Assembly (NCBI GenBank): GCA_003439945.1
Contig: QVRM01000459.1
Span: 744,001-808,000 of the forward strand
Reading direction: 5' to 3'
DNA: 64,000 nucleotides
Origin: Dermanyssus gallinae
Lineage: Eukaryota > Arthropoda > Arachnida > Mesostigmata > Dermanyssidae
The notes beneath the pieces were generated by a model that did not search any database, was not told where the DNA came from, and saw only the letters and a program-made list of their open reading frames with translations. Each line of letters begins with the position of its first letter. Position 1 is the first letter of the stretch. Shown here piece by piece: positions 43,580-55,411 of the stretch. Made by a program: the position numbers and the translations under genes.

Positions 43580-44060
43580 AAATAGAAAGGCCAGAGGTGG
43601 TCTGGTTGGTCGCCAAGCGATGGCACAGGACAATGGCGGAATTTGCTTCTAGGCTCCTGCGGAAAGGCCGTTTTTCTGCCGACGGAAGCAGGTTCACATA
43701 GTGCTTATACCAAAAAGCGGGACATAACCGGCCATTTCGCGTACAGGTCAATTGCCCTACAGGCTCAGCTGGACATGGTAGGTAAACACACTAGAAAACA
43801 TTATCGTTGCCAGTCTCCATGAGGAGAGGGGCGCCCTATTCGATGCTCAGTATGAAATTCGATGAGGCAAATCTACGAAGAATACCCTGGGTAGGGCTGA
43901 CTATTGATAAAACCGTCCGGTCGCTAAAGGCGCTCTACTATGTGTTCATGGATGTTCGTAATTGGCTTTACACAACACAGCCAAGGTACAGGGGTCTGTT
44001 CTCGGATTAGCACTACGACGACCTTGCTGTCTTCGTCACCACCAAAACCTTTGTGGAGTC
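43580..44060 (+). pseudogene. R1-like LINE, RT N-terminal fragment
   Basis: WLVAKRWHRTMAEFASRLLR then KGRFSADGSRF near 43,602-43,690 matches LLVKRWPKVFQDLANKLLRE then GRFPRL in the preceding copy (41,575-41,650). PFRVQVNCPT and a shifted SMRRGAPY...DAQYE-like stretch follow to about 43,870. It begins right after a poly(A) (43,572-43,580) downstream of the previous element and is on the same strand. No motif A or YADD is preserved. Confidence 0.65.
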
Positions 44061-44064
44061 TGCC

Positions 44065-45270
44065 ACAAACTCCGTTCATTCTTAAGTGACGAACTGGATG
44101 CGAGAAGATCATACTTTAGCCTTGCTTCACTAACTACTGCCGCATCAAACATGCCTTAAATTTTGCGTGCTGTTAAGGTTAATATATTTTACACAATGTA
44201 TTAACAGATGAATATACGAACACCAAGACAATGAGAACCCAGTGAAACGATATTCTACGTAAGCATCGAAAGGGTTGACAACAACGGGGTTAGAACCTCA
44301 TTCCGTTTTTAGACGGAGTGCCACTTTTGCGGATACACTTTTTAAAAGATTCAGGATGTGTTTCAAACATGGGATTATGCTAAAGTCAGGTGCCTTCAAT
44401 ATGTGAGCGGCATAGGTGCACGATAACTTCATTGAGAGGGGCTTGCAAAGAGTACTCATAGCAAGCCTCTTTACGGTGTAAATCGGTTTCAGCATTGCAA
44501 CTTGTAAAAATAAAATAAAACCAAACGGAACAAGAACCAAAAAAAAAAACTTGTAAAAACGTCACTTTCTGAGAACGGCACAGGCAGATGACTTCGTTTT
44601 ATTTCCACCAGCTGAATTCTCTTCAGCTTGTTACGAGCCAACGCAGCTAACTTCGCGTTCCGGTCTTTCGCAGTAGCCTTGAGTGTACAACTCAAGCCGG
44701 CCCTTCCCATCCTCTCGACCACTATCTTCCCGCTAATTATTATTCAAGTGGAAAAATATGATTTCCAGCAAATAACCAAATTTGTCGGCCGCTATATGCA
44801 GCAAGTGACTTAAACGATTGCATGTAAGTGGCTGACTAATGCTGGCTAGTGAGGACTATTTTTGTTGGAGAGTGCAGAGTTACTCTTTAACGGTGCAAAA
44901 AAGAGGCGTACACAATGCCTGATTGGGACAGACACGACAGAAAATGCGTCTTATGCTCAACACGACACAAAGCAAAACACGAGTCACCCGATGCACTTTT
45001 AACGGAGGCCGATGGCATACCAAATGTGTATATAAATATACATACATACGTGTTCATGAATTTCAGCAAACCGATATAAAAGATAATGAAATCCGTGAAC
45101 AATGTCAGGAGTGGCGAAATGCAACAAGGACGAAGGAATTCCTTTCTGGCTTTGTTTGCCATAGCTGGTAAGTACTACATTATGAGGATTAGAGATATTT
45201 AAAAAATACTCGAACGCCTTTAAAACGTCTGTTTGCGGTAAAATATATGTATATTACTGTGCTAATATTG
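44065..45270. other. No recognisable gene
   Basis: Frames of 60-90 codons lie on both strands (for example 44,489-44,722 minus and 44,923-45,171 plus) without recognisable domains. A run of A at 44,539-44,548 and general AT richness are noted. Confidence 0.4.
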
Positions 45271-45274
45271 GCGT

Positions 45275-45965
45275 CAAAAGACGAAGCGGGTTAAATTCTG
45301 GCGAGTACGGTGGCCATCCTTCAGATGTAATGATCACCTGTGCGTGAGACACGAGCCAGGCCTGAGTCTGTTTGATCTTGTGACAAGTCGCCGAATCTTG
45401 TGAAATAAGAATTCTCGGTCGTTGAAATGCTTTCTGCTCTACGACTTCAGATTACCTCTCAGAGTTAGCGTAGTACCCCGTCAATTTTCGTCAATTTTGA
45501 CACAATGAAGGATGACAATGCAAGGCGTGCGTCCGTCATTAGTTATCCCGCCGAACACCATTACTGATGCAGTCGTGGCCTTAAATTGCTGTTGCATGTC
45601 GTGAGATTTTTGCTGCAGCCTTTGCATGTTCACGGATTGATCGACAGCAACAAATTTTCATTAGAGAAGACGATGTTTGTAAGCTCGCCACGAGCGTGTC
45701 TGGCGAAAAAGCCGTTAGCTTTTTGCAACGAACCTATTTTTGTTTACCGTAAGATTGGGAACTTGTCGTATTTTGTAAGCCTTTATCTTGAGATTATTCC
45801 CATGATCCGCACCACGGTGTTGTTTGAGATTTTTACGTCAGGACCAATTTGTGCAGCGCTTTGTTGGGATTTGCTTGGGCTTCGGCCTGCAGTTGTGTCG
45901 TCACACAGCGGCCGAGCCTGTTGTACCGCTTCATAGTGCGTATAACAAACTTGTGACAATTTTAC
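45275..45965 (-). pseudogene. DD37D-type mariner-superfamily transposase, catalytically dead
   Basis: Minus-strand blocks in order: ISAAQIGPDVKISNNTVVRI near 45,870-45,800 (helix-turn-helix); KAYKIRQVPIL near 45,785; NIVFSNENLLLS near 45,680; ASVMVFGGITNDGRTPCIVI near 45,570-45,510; and, after frameshifts, ISQDSATCHKIKQTQAWLVS near 45,405-45,345, then WPPYSPEFNPL near 45,315. The spacing from the second Asp to the NPL-x position is 37 residues, as in maT/DD37D elements. The first catalytic Asp of FSDE is Asn here, and the last Asp (NPLD) is Arg. It is nearly full length but inactive. Confidence 0.75.
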
Positions 45966-45969
45966 TGAT

Positions 45970-48900
45970 AAAATTTGCCTTTATTGCTGTAGCTCATTCA
46001 CAACGCCCTTCATATGCTAGCCCGCCAAATCGAGCGCTAAGTATTTTTGGTACGTACGGCACGGCGCAAACCACTTGGGGTGAGAAACCGACGCAGCGTC
46101 ACAGACCTATGCGCTGATGGTGCGTAATCGTATACTTGGAAGTTCCTCGCGAAAAAAAAAAGAACAACAACGGCAAGAACAACAACATTGTAGCAACGAC
46201 AACAACAGCCCTGCTCTCTGTAAAGCGGCAGGAATAGCGTAATGAGGTTATCATATATCTTTGCTGCTTTTTGGTCGTTTGGAGGGGAGTTTTTCTCCGC
46301 AAACGGGAAATAGACGAATAGAAACATTGTCGCACAGTTTTGCCGTGTCGTTGCGGTTGGAAGGTCTACAGCGAGACATTGGCATCACGCTGGTGAAGCG
46401 AAGTTAGAGACCCCTAATGCAGCAGCGACTGACCCGTTGCATGGGCTTCGAGGAGAACAACAAAACTAACGCGCAAGCATTCTCTAGTATTACCATATTG
46501 TCTTTGGCTGGCGTATTTTGGACAGCCGCCAAGTCTGTGTGTTTCTTCGTCCTAATGAGGCCTCGTGCCCGGTTGGCCTTCACGTCGCTTCACTTCACTG
46601 AGGCTTTTAGCTTAAAAGTGCCTACGGGGTTAAGACCGAGCACCGAAGCTGTCGCGTACAGCCACGTGGAGTCCGCCACCAGGCTGTTCCCCTCAAAATC
46701 CTCTAACACCAGGTTAGTCATTAGCGTAAAATGAGCCAGCGTACACGATAGTCGTTGTTGTCAACTTGCAACTTGTTCGAGAAATGCAGATATCGACTGT
46801 ATGTTGCCTCTTCAAAGTGGTAGCGTGACAAATGTTTTAACGTGCGATCAGCGCCCTAGTAGTTTGTCGGTTTCCTGGTTTAACTAGAAAGATATATGAA
46901 CATCCGAATTTTGTAGTGCTTTACTGCCCCAGGCCAAATTCCGTCATTACCCGATCGAACAGTAGTGTTTGCCTCAAAAAGAAACAATAACATTGGTTTT
47001 ATGCAGCGATATGACTGGGTCGCCATTTGTTTTCACTAGAAAAAATGTTGCAGCGCACGACCGCAAACAATTTGAAGCGTGTTTACGTTGTAAGTACCAC
47101 AACACTTGTATTAAACGTATCTATATTTAAAACAAATTGTCTCTACACTTGTATCTCTACAGCTTTTTCGCTATTCGATGGACCACACAAATTCCCCAAA
47201 ACCTTACTATGGTTGTGAAAATATTGTGGAACGTTATTATCACTCATATTTATTAAAGGGGTGTGTGGTGCCACAATGGTAATCGACGTTCATATGTACA
47301 CGTTTGCAAGTGTGCGTAATCGTGGCAGGGGAACATCGTCGAATATGATACCACGTTTTAGACTTATAAACCAAACGTAAACCAAAATCATGTTTTACCT
47401 TTAACAGACAAAACTCGTTACAGAAAAACAGAACTATTTGGTTGCACTAAATTCACTTTGTAAGTAAGGTTACTCAAATTACAACTACAAATTCCGGTGC
47501 AGTGACATAAAGCGGGAAGTCGACACCGATCCGCAGTGTGCGGTTAAATGAGTCACTAAATCCACAAGTTGTCACAACTCGAAGTAAATATATATGGATA
47601 TAACAAATACGAACGAAAATAAATGTTAGACGTTAAATCATATAGCTACCGTTTCTTTATTAGTTTGCAGTCTTAGACCATCTCGCAATGTAAGTAGCCA
47701 TAGCTGAGTGAACAAGTGTCGCTGCTTAATAATATACTGTTTGTTAGCAAGATCTCGCTCGAGACAGTGACGTACTGCTGGCGGTTGTGTTAACACCGGG
47801 GGTCGGGCAGACAGCCATACACTAAAACTCCAGTTTGTGAGATCGGCAGAGTCCCCGCAATAAATAGATATGACTGTTGTAGTGTGCATTTATGTGCCTT
47901 TGTATGCATATATATATACATATTTTGATTTGTATGTCTATATATATATATATATATATACAGATTTCGATTGCCAGTAATTATAAAAGTTAAAGTTGAA
48001 TTTTACTTAGGCGCACCCGTATCTCGGGAGGAGAGCGAAGAGCTCCTCTCCCGTTAAGCCGACGCGCAATCATACGTAGGTTTACCGCTCTTGCAAGCAA
48101 AACGAGTGCTGAGTTGAAAACTTATAAAGCATCCACCCTTTGCAACACAAGACTTTATTGTCTCCGCAGATATAGTATTGTTGTTAGAGGATGAAGATGA
48201 TTAAATGAAGTTTAACCGAACTCACTCACCCTAGCAATGGTGCCGAGCGTCGAACCTATTGTTACGGCTGATCTGCTACATGAAGTTGCCACTGCACCGC
48301 TTCGCTCTTTAAAACGGCGAATTATCTATCAAAGTGTATCATAGCGGTTGCTTCCCAAACTTCCTCCTCCGCTATGCTGTCCGTAATAACGTGGACAGTC
48401 GGTCAAAATCAAGGTGGCAGTTATGCCCTTCCGTCCAAGGGAAATTCTTCTAATCCGTTTGTAAGTATAACCTTTGCTTCTGGCTTCATATCAACTACTC
48501 TGGTATATTGAATTTGAAACACTTTATTTTTTGAAAATTCACCGAGACTCATCGACGCCTTTATATTGCAACCCCCACATCATATAAACACTTCGCCGCC
48601 TCATCTGTTGCTTTACAATATATTATAAAAATCACCTTTATTATTACATAAAAAAAGATGTGTACTCTAATCTAGCATAGACGTGTATTGTTTTCGGTGT
48701 ACGTACCTATGCGAGGAGAACGTAACTAATCGCCAGATAGGCAGCTTACATTTTGAAATTTGAAGATGCGCCCCTTTAGCCGGCGGCCAAGCAGACAACA
48801 CGTTTGCGAGCTCAAAACGGGCCACGATTTTTGGGGTAGAGGATTGCTAGCTCCTTAAAACACATTAAAGAGTGTCCTAGCAATTCACATTTTGTGAGTT

Positions 48901-49555
48901 GACGCAGAGCAGATATATTGCCTAGCTTGAAAAGTGAGTCTGTGCTAGGAACAACGACAATTAACACGCTCTGAGGGCACTTGAACTGCAGGCGCAGTTC
49001 AGTTAGGGTTTAGACGTCTCCTAGATTACTAATGTTTTATATTTAATTTGATGGAGCTGCCAGACAGGAGAGCAATGTGTGAGTTTGGGAAGAGCGAGGG
49101 ATTTACAACGCAAACTACACATTATGGGTCGTTAGGATGAAACAGCGAAATATGGTATTAACAGGGCTCAACGATGCCTCCACAACGTGATAATGTGGAG
49201 ACTAAAATTAGGATTAGGCTTAATGTATACATCAAGGTCACGTGTATAAGCAATAGTCGGTAAAACGCAGTCGTTAACTTTATAGCCGAGGTTATGTTCT
49301 CTGTAGAGGGTGAGATAATCATACTATTTTCAGATCACCATGGGAATTACTTGAGAAGACAGGATTATGTATGTATATATAGCGTCATCAGTTTTCTTAG
49401 AAAAATTTTACTCTCGAAGATATGGCGCAAACATAGGTTCCAGGCAAGTGCCTGGATAAAGATATGCAAACCGGATTTGACGATATTTATATATATATTA
49501 GGGCTACAAAAAGTCGTTTCGGTTTTGGCGCTATAGAGAAAACACATATATAGGA
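45970..49555. other. No recognisable gene
   Basis: The minus strand at 46,735-46,600 has an open stretch (LVLEDFEGNSLVADSTWLYA, then LGLNPVGTFKLKA) that reads like protein but matches no family I know. A purine-rich repeat lies at 46,150-46,205 (AAC/AACAACA units). A (TA)n tract is at 47,939-47,960. From 48 to 49.5 kb nothing is identifiable. Confidence 0.35.
47939..47960. repeat. (TA)n microsatellite
   Basis: A TA tract of 22 bases. Confidence 0.95.
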
Positions 49556-49559
49556 GACA

Positions 49560-50290
49560 CGGTCTTATTTATTGATTTATATATTCTCCGCCGGAAGATA
49601 CAACGTCTGCCCAACGATTTACAAGAGGTTTTCGATTTTTTTTTATTCCTAAATAATCTTTCAAATTTTCAAAAAAAATCTAAAATATTATTTCAGTCCA
49701 GAACGCACGTGTTCGATAGAAGTGAAAGTTTTACCACTTAAATTTTTTTGCATCGATCTGAATAGGTGGTAATCAGATGGTGCTAAGTCGGGGGAATACG
49801 GTGGATGTTCCAAAAGTTCCCATTTTAGCTGGAAAATTTTCGAAAGGGTCTCCCTTCTCAAGTGAGGCCTTGCGTTGTCTTGGTGTAACAGGACACCCTT
49901 CCTTAAAATTAGTGCAGGGTACGACTGCTTTAATTTTTCGTGAACCTTTTCGAGTTGTGTACAGTACACGGCCGTATTTATCGTTTGGTTACGCGGTAAA
50001 AGTTCATAGTGCACTATTCCGCCCACATTCGACCAAATACACAATAAAACTTTTTCCCCTTTCGGAACTTCTCAAACCACTGTTGGTACATTCTGTCTGT
50101 ACAACAGGCATCTCCAAACGATCTTAACAACTTTTTGTGAGCCTGCGTTCCACTCAGTCCATTTTTAAACTCATGGAGTAGAATCGCCCGAATTTGGCCT
50201 TTTTCTACCTCCATTTTGCAGCACTTTTACGAACAAACGGCTAAACAGATTTCAAAATGGTTGAGACCAGCAGATTCCCCGCTTTTTTTT
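49560..50290 (-). mobile_element. Mariner element, internally deleted
   Basis: The minus strand carries a mariner helix-turn-helix N-terminus (MEVEKGQIRAILLHEFKNGL, then MYQQWFEKFRKG, 50,214-50,060). This is fused directly, with a phase change near 50,030, to the catalytic half (GGIVHYELLPRNQTINTAVY, LHQDNARPH, HPPYSPDLAPSDYHLF; 50,044-49,688). The second and third Asp are separated by 34 residues, so it is DD34D. About 100 residues, including the first catalytic Asp (SGDE), are missing compared with a ~345-residue mariner transposase. The remaining frames are clean, so it could have been a non-autonomous copy mobilised in trans. Confidence 0.85.
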
Positions 50291-51764
50291 CACATGAAAA
50301 CAACAAAGAGTGAGCCAATGATCTATGCCTAGGCGCCAGGGCAGGCGCTGTGAAAGCCGCGCAAGCGCCAATCCGAAAAGACTTTTTTGTAGACCCATAG
50401 GGTCATTCATAACGTTATGTACTTATTGCGAGTATACGTTTCCACCCCTCCTTCCACTAGGAAAAATTATTCTCTTGCCGAGTTCTACCAAACCGCAAAC
50501 TATGTACGTTCTCATACACCCTATGCAAGTATGCATGCCTTTGCTTTCGATATGGCTATCGAAAAAGCTTAGTTACTTGACAACTATGTAGCGCAGAACC
50601 ATCACTTTGGCACGAAAATGGTGGGCATTAAATTTGCTATCGCGTCTTCAGACTGGTCTTTTGGACATACATTTTTGGTCGTAATGGAAAATGTTTACGA
50701 TTTTTCACGAAAAAGTCTTAAGGTAAGACATAACAACATATCGGCTTTTTATGACTTTGCTCAATCTGACTACTCGCTACGCAAGCTAGGTTAACTGGTT
50801 CTCCCGCAAACGTAGATTTCGCACAATTTTGTAGGAGAAAAAAGGCAAAATAACTTCTAACTACTTTTATAAATTTCACTCTCTATCCTAAACAAGACGT
50901 TCCTGCGTCCTCTTTTCATTGGGAAAAATAATTTTCTTGCCTAGTTCTATCAAACCTCGAACTAAGCACATAACGATATGAATGACCCTGTATATATATA
51001 TATATATATATTTCGATGTAGTTTAGTAGAGTTTCTGGACCCAGCCGTCGCTTAATCCTCCTAGAGATGTAACGAATTGCACATAAACATAATTTTCCAT
51101 AATAGTAAAACAACGGATGAGCAACGGCCCCAAGCTAAAGCAGTAACAACAGCAATTCGTGTCAATAGGCCACTTGGTTGGATCAGCCGTGTAGGCTAGG
51201 CTCAGTCATGCCTGCGGCCAAATGACAAGCGGCAGCCGGCACAAATGCCACTGACAAACTGAATCGAACCCAGGTAAGCTTTGAACTCAAATTGCCTGTT
51301 ACACAGCAATGGACTAGACTAGCCGGGTTCGGTATTAGTAGCAGTAGTGGGACTAGGAGGGAAAATCTCTTTAGTCAGCGTGCAGAGAGAGAGAGAGTTG
51401 GTAAAGTGACAGAGATTCAGAAGACTACGTAAAGAACACAGAGAGCTAGAGAAAAGCATTGAAGGAAAGCAGGTTCAAAGAGGGAAATTTTTAAATGCAA
51501 AACTGAGAGAGAGAGAGAGAGCGCGAAATACGGAGAGGAAAAGGGAGCGTGGGAATGAGGTCATTTTGACATGCATGTCTTATTTGACCAGGCTAGCTTC
51601 AAAGCGGGAGCGGGCTGGTCTGGCAAGAAGGTGTAGCCCCCCATCGATGAACACTTCGCAACGTAAAAGTAAAACGTTTAAGATTCGCATTCTGGGGACC
51701 ACGTTTATTTGGGGTGTTGATGATCGTTGAGAAACCACTTTACCAAATGGTTTTTGTTTGGCTA

Positions 51765-51769
<5 letters not shown>

Positions 51770-51805
<36 letters not shown>
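51770..51805. repeat. (TA)n microsatellite
   Basis: A TA tract of 36 bases. Confidence 0.95.
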
Positions 51806-51808
<3 letters not shown>

Positions 51809-52311
51809 GATTTTTCAATTATTTTGGCGTTCTCAAAAAAAGTGCACGGCCAGTATATTGTGCAATTGGAAAAGGCATATCTGTATCGATGGTTTAGTTA
51901 CCTATTTTTTACAAAAATATTTTCAATGATTTAAGTTCATAGGAATTACCCTGTTTACGTAAGCGATTAGTCGCATTAAGGAGTGCAGTTGCACCGCGTT
52001 CCAGTAGTGTTATGTCCTTTTAATGAAAAAGATATCCCACTAAGGCAACGATTCAAAACAATTTTATTAAACGCGTTGCATGCCGATGTAATGTCACCTA
52101 TCTCTTAGTAGATAGACGAGTATCAAAAACGAGTTGTGTTGCGCGCCCCTAAACAAATCATTATAATGATAATAGGATTTCAGACTATTTTTTTATTAGA
52201 CCGAATAACTTGCAAAGTAGCGTCATTGTCCTCGCACTTGAGATTTTAATATGGACGTAGTTAACAATGTCTTCACTTGGCGGCTTTTGCTGCCGGGTAC
52301 GTGATTGTGAT

Positions 52312-52370
52312 ATGTTTAATAAAGAACGCATGTGTATCTTGTGATGTTTAATAAAGAACGCATGTGTATC
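52312..52370. repeat. Tandem duplication of a 27-bp core, period 32
   Basis: ATGTTTAATAAAGAACGCAT followed by GTGTATC occurs at 52,312-52,338 and again identically at 52,344-52,370. It is a recent local duplication. Confidence 0.95.
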
Positions 52371-53129
52371 GTACTGAGCGCATATCTGGTCTTGCAACTA
52401 GGTGTTTTCCATATATTTGTCTCTTTTACATTTGAAGATACGACAAAATCCCGCCGAATTGCCTGACAATAACAGCAGACACTAAGTTCTAAAGGGTCTA
52501 CGCAGGAGTGGTTATAAGGACAGCGTTTGGCCAAAATTATATTTGTTTGTGGCGCTTAATCGATGAAAGCTATGAAGAACAGGCATTTGACGCTTGCATC
52601 ACAGTGGCCCTTATATAAAACCTTCTGCACATGGTCCGCCTGTTGCCCTTCTTGCTTCTACATGTTCGGCTGACTGTCGAGCTTGCATAACTTTATTACA
52701 GCATTTAGCGATGCCCTCTTCTTGTTGCAGTAATGTTTGCTGCTGTTTGCGAAACCGGCAACCTCACACGGCAACATTGCTAAAGACGTGAGCCCTTTCG
52801 CTGCAGTCGCACTTCTGCTTCAATTTCTATTTTAGCTTACACCGCTGTAACAGAGATTGCGTGACCTAGGTATATGAAGTTTGCATGATAGCGCCGCATA
52901 CCTTTGTCTCGCTTGCAGAACTGTAAATCTTGCGTAACGTTAATAGGGTCATTATGCGTGACCTACCATAGTTCGCTAATTGCCCTGACTGTCTATACCG
53001 GTTTCACGACACTGCCGCGACTCATAACGGAATCATGTTGTCTCATCAGCTACTCAAAAATAAGTTGTTAAAATATTTATATACTTGATTGCAAGTTAAC
53101 GAGCAACTCATCATAACATCTAATATAAG

Positions 53130-53700
53130 GTGAGGCAAAAGTCACGTGAGTGTTTTAGATAGACTAAATGGACTAATGATGTTTGGTGTCTTGAGGTGAT
53201 GTCAGGACAATGGCCGCCCTGGGACTTTTCACATTGTATATAGGGGGTACACCATATTTGATGAGTTTTTGGCATAGGCTGGGTTTTTTTTTGAAATATT
53301 TTGACGAGTATTTTTTCAGCAGCTCGTTGATTGTAGCGGGTTTCCCTGCTTCATAAAATTCCTTACAGAAAAGAAAGTTGCACAAACGAGGTGGCCACGG
53401 AACGTCTGCTTTTTGGGAGATCACGCGCCGACCAAACATATGCTGGAGCATCCTGATTGTAGCACCCGCTGTGTGGCGGGTTGCACAATCTTGTTGGAAC
53501 CACATACTGTCAGAGAGGGTTCTCAGGTCGTCAAGCTTGATCTCTTGGGTTAACTAGATCGTGCAGGCACGTTTACCGAGATCCTCGTGCAGTGTATTTT
53601 GAAGTGCAAGATCTGACAAGCCCTGCTCTTGTCAACATATCCGCAGCCACATTGCACTGATGTTTTTTTGCGAGCTATACACTCTGAGCGCGAGGCATTA
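53130..53700 (-). mobile_element. Mariner-superfamily element, internally deleted
   Basis: The minus strand reads LQNTLHEDLGKRACTI, stop, LTQEIKLDDL (about 53,610-53,530), the end of a mariner-type N-terminal DNA-binding domain. It continues straight into MWFQQDCATRHTAGATIRML (53,505-53,445), the region of the second catalytic Asp. The middle of the transposase, with the first Asp, is missing. VISQKADVPWPPRLC follows, but the expected DLTPLDYFLWG block is also lost. TINELLKK...CQKLIKYG... leads to the C-terminus near 53,180. The 3' end near 53,130-53,150 (GTGAGGCAAAAGTCACGTGA) looks like an inverted-repeat end. It is inactive. Confidence 0.75.
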
Positions 53701-54446
53701 TGTACCGACTCAGTTTTCTAAAACTTCTGCATCAGATCGTATTCAGCCGTCTCCAAAGGTTTACGGTCCAAAGGGAAAAAACATAAATTTCCAAAACCCG
53801 CATTGCGTTACAGAGCGACTATTTTTATAGTACAACGCAACGAGCTTTACCCTCTAATAGATATGCACGGTGAAATGATATAGAACGGCAATATTTACAA
53901 ACACCTCGCCGTTAACGCTACCAATTCAGTATGACGGCAAATTGCAAAACAAACTCTCAAGGGGCTCTCCTATATATTCAGTAAGTGAAAAGTACATATT
54001 TGCCTTAGTCAGTAAACTATATAGTTTGGACGACCATATACCTTATACACGTTTTTAACTTGACAAGGAAAAATTCTTCTATATAGGATACAAAATATTT
54101 TTTTTGGGAGATCATGCAAATATACCTAGTTCACACCATTTTTGAAAACAGTTGTGTTACATTCTATTGCCATGTAATGTACGTGCAATTGTTACAGGCC
54201 AATTCCATAAATTGCTGTACGGTATTAAAGGTATTTCTGACTAATTGCCTTAGATTTTGATATGGAACAGGTTTACCCTCACAAGATTTTTTATTGTATC
54301 AATTGTATTACAATTTTTACTGATATTATGATTTTTTTTCCTATGAATTGAATTCAATAAGTCCTCATTGAGCTTACAATTCTTATAATTATACATCTTT
54401 AACAATTGTAACAATTAAGGACATTTCGCAAAAAAGACTATCGCCC

Positions 54447-54447
<1 letters not shown>

Positions 54448-54503
<56 letters not shown>
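54448..54503. repeat. (TA)n microsatellite
   Basis: An uninterrupted TA tract of 56 bases. Confidence 0.97.
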
Positions 54504-54505
<2 letters not shown>

Positions 54506-55352
54506 CATATCCCTATAGATTTCCTATGAGTATCATGCCAAGACAGCGGGAAGGGAACGGTTTATGTCGGAGAGTCAATCAGTCCGACAGAGCTTCGAAA
54601 CCGTAGCTTGCTTCTCATTCATAGCAGCACGGCAGAGCCACAGTCAGTGTGGCTAGTTAAGGAGATGCCCCAAAGTGAAAAAGACTATGACCATTTCTGC
54701 ACATAACCGATGACCATACATTACTTGCTACTATTCGCTCATACTGTTTGCATAACGCATACATTGTAAACTTCTTGCAGAATTAGATATAACTCACCAT
54801 AGTAGATAATTCTCTTCTGATCCAAAAATTGGAACATTTAGGTATCTACATGCGTGCTGTGCAATAGGTAAGGGTATTTTTGAGTGGCCGTCATTTTCAA
54901 GTAAAGGTTGGCGATAAACTTAGTCAGTCATATCCTACTCGCCAAAAGCGATATGTTGATTACCCTTCTGTACATAATTTTTGTATGTTTTGAACATAAA
55001 TAAGTACCTGCCACCTAACGTCAGGAGATCTGCATATCTTGAATATGCAGATAACTTAATTTTTTACAGTCGGCTGTGCACGAGACCTAGGCAGATATTT
55101 TACGCCTGGTCTTGATTTTTGTTTTCGCATTATCAAAGTTGTGGAAACATTATTACGCTGCCTCATTCTAACGACTAAACAAGTGTTCATTGGCCTTTAT
55201 AAATCTCTCATTTTTTCTCAAACTTACATCTCGCCCTTCACTGAAGTTCAGGAAGGCTACCTTCGCAGCTGCGGCAATTAAATGCCCTCATATGCTTCCG
55301 GTTGATTCAGCAGCTTTTTTTCGGGACACAAATAGCACCCATCTAACATATG

Positions 55353-55411
55353 GTATCCCACATTAGTGGAATACCATATGTGACATATGGTATTCCACTA
55401 ATATGGGATAC
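55353..55411. repeat. Near-perfect 28-bp palindrome
   Basis: GTATCCCACATTAGTGGAAT followed by ACCATATG (55,353-55,380), spacer TGA, then the inverted copy CATATGGTATTCCACTAATA followed by TGGGATAC (55,384-55,411). There is one mismatch in 28 pairs. The left side is also flanked by CATATGGTAT at 55,347, which gives a nested second palindrome. Confidence 0.95.

Larger units (their letters stand above)
50300..53120. other. No recognisable gene; simple repeats
   Basis: TA tracts lie at 50,990-51,011 and 51,770-51,805. GA-rich tracts are at 51,387-51,398 and 51,506-51,521. On the minus strand near 51,330-51,240, GGGTTCGATTCAG with GGCTAGTCTAGTCC upstream resembles RNA polymerase III B and A boxes, so this may be another degenerate tRNA-derived element. 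No protein domain was seen. Confidence 0.4.

Noticed and set aside
43147..43626. Minus-strand 159-codon frame
   Set aside because: It is antisense to the C-terminus and 3' end of the R1-like LINE, whose plus-strand reading is well supported.
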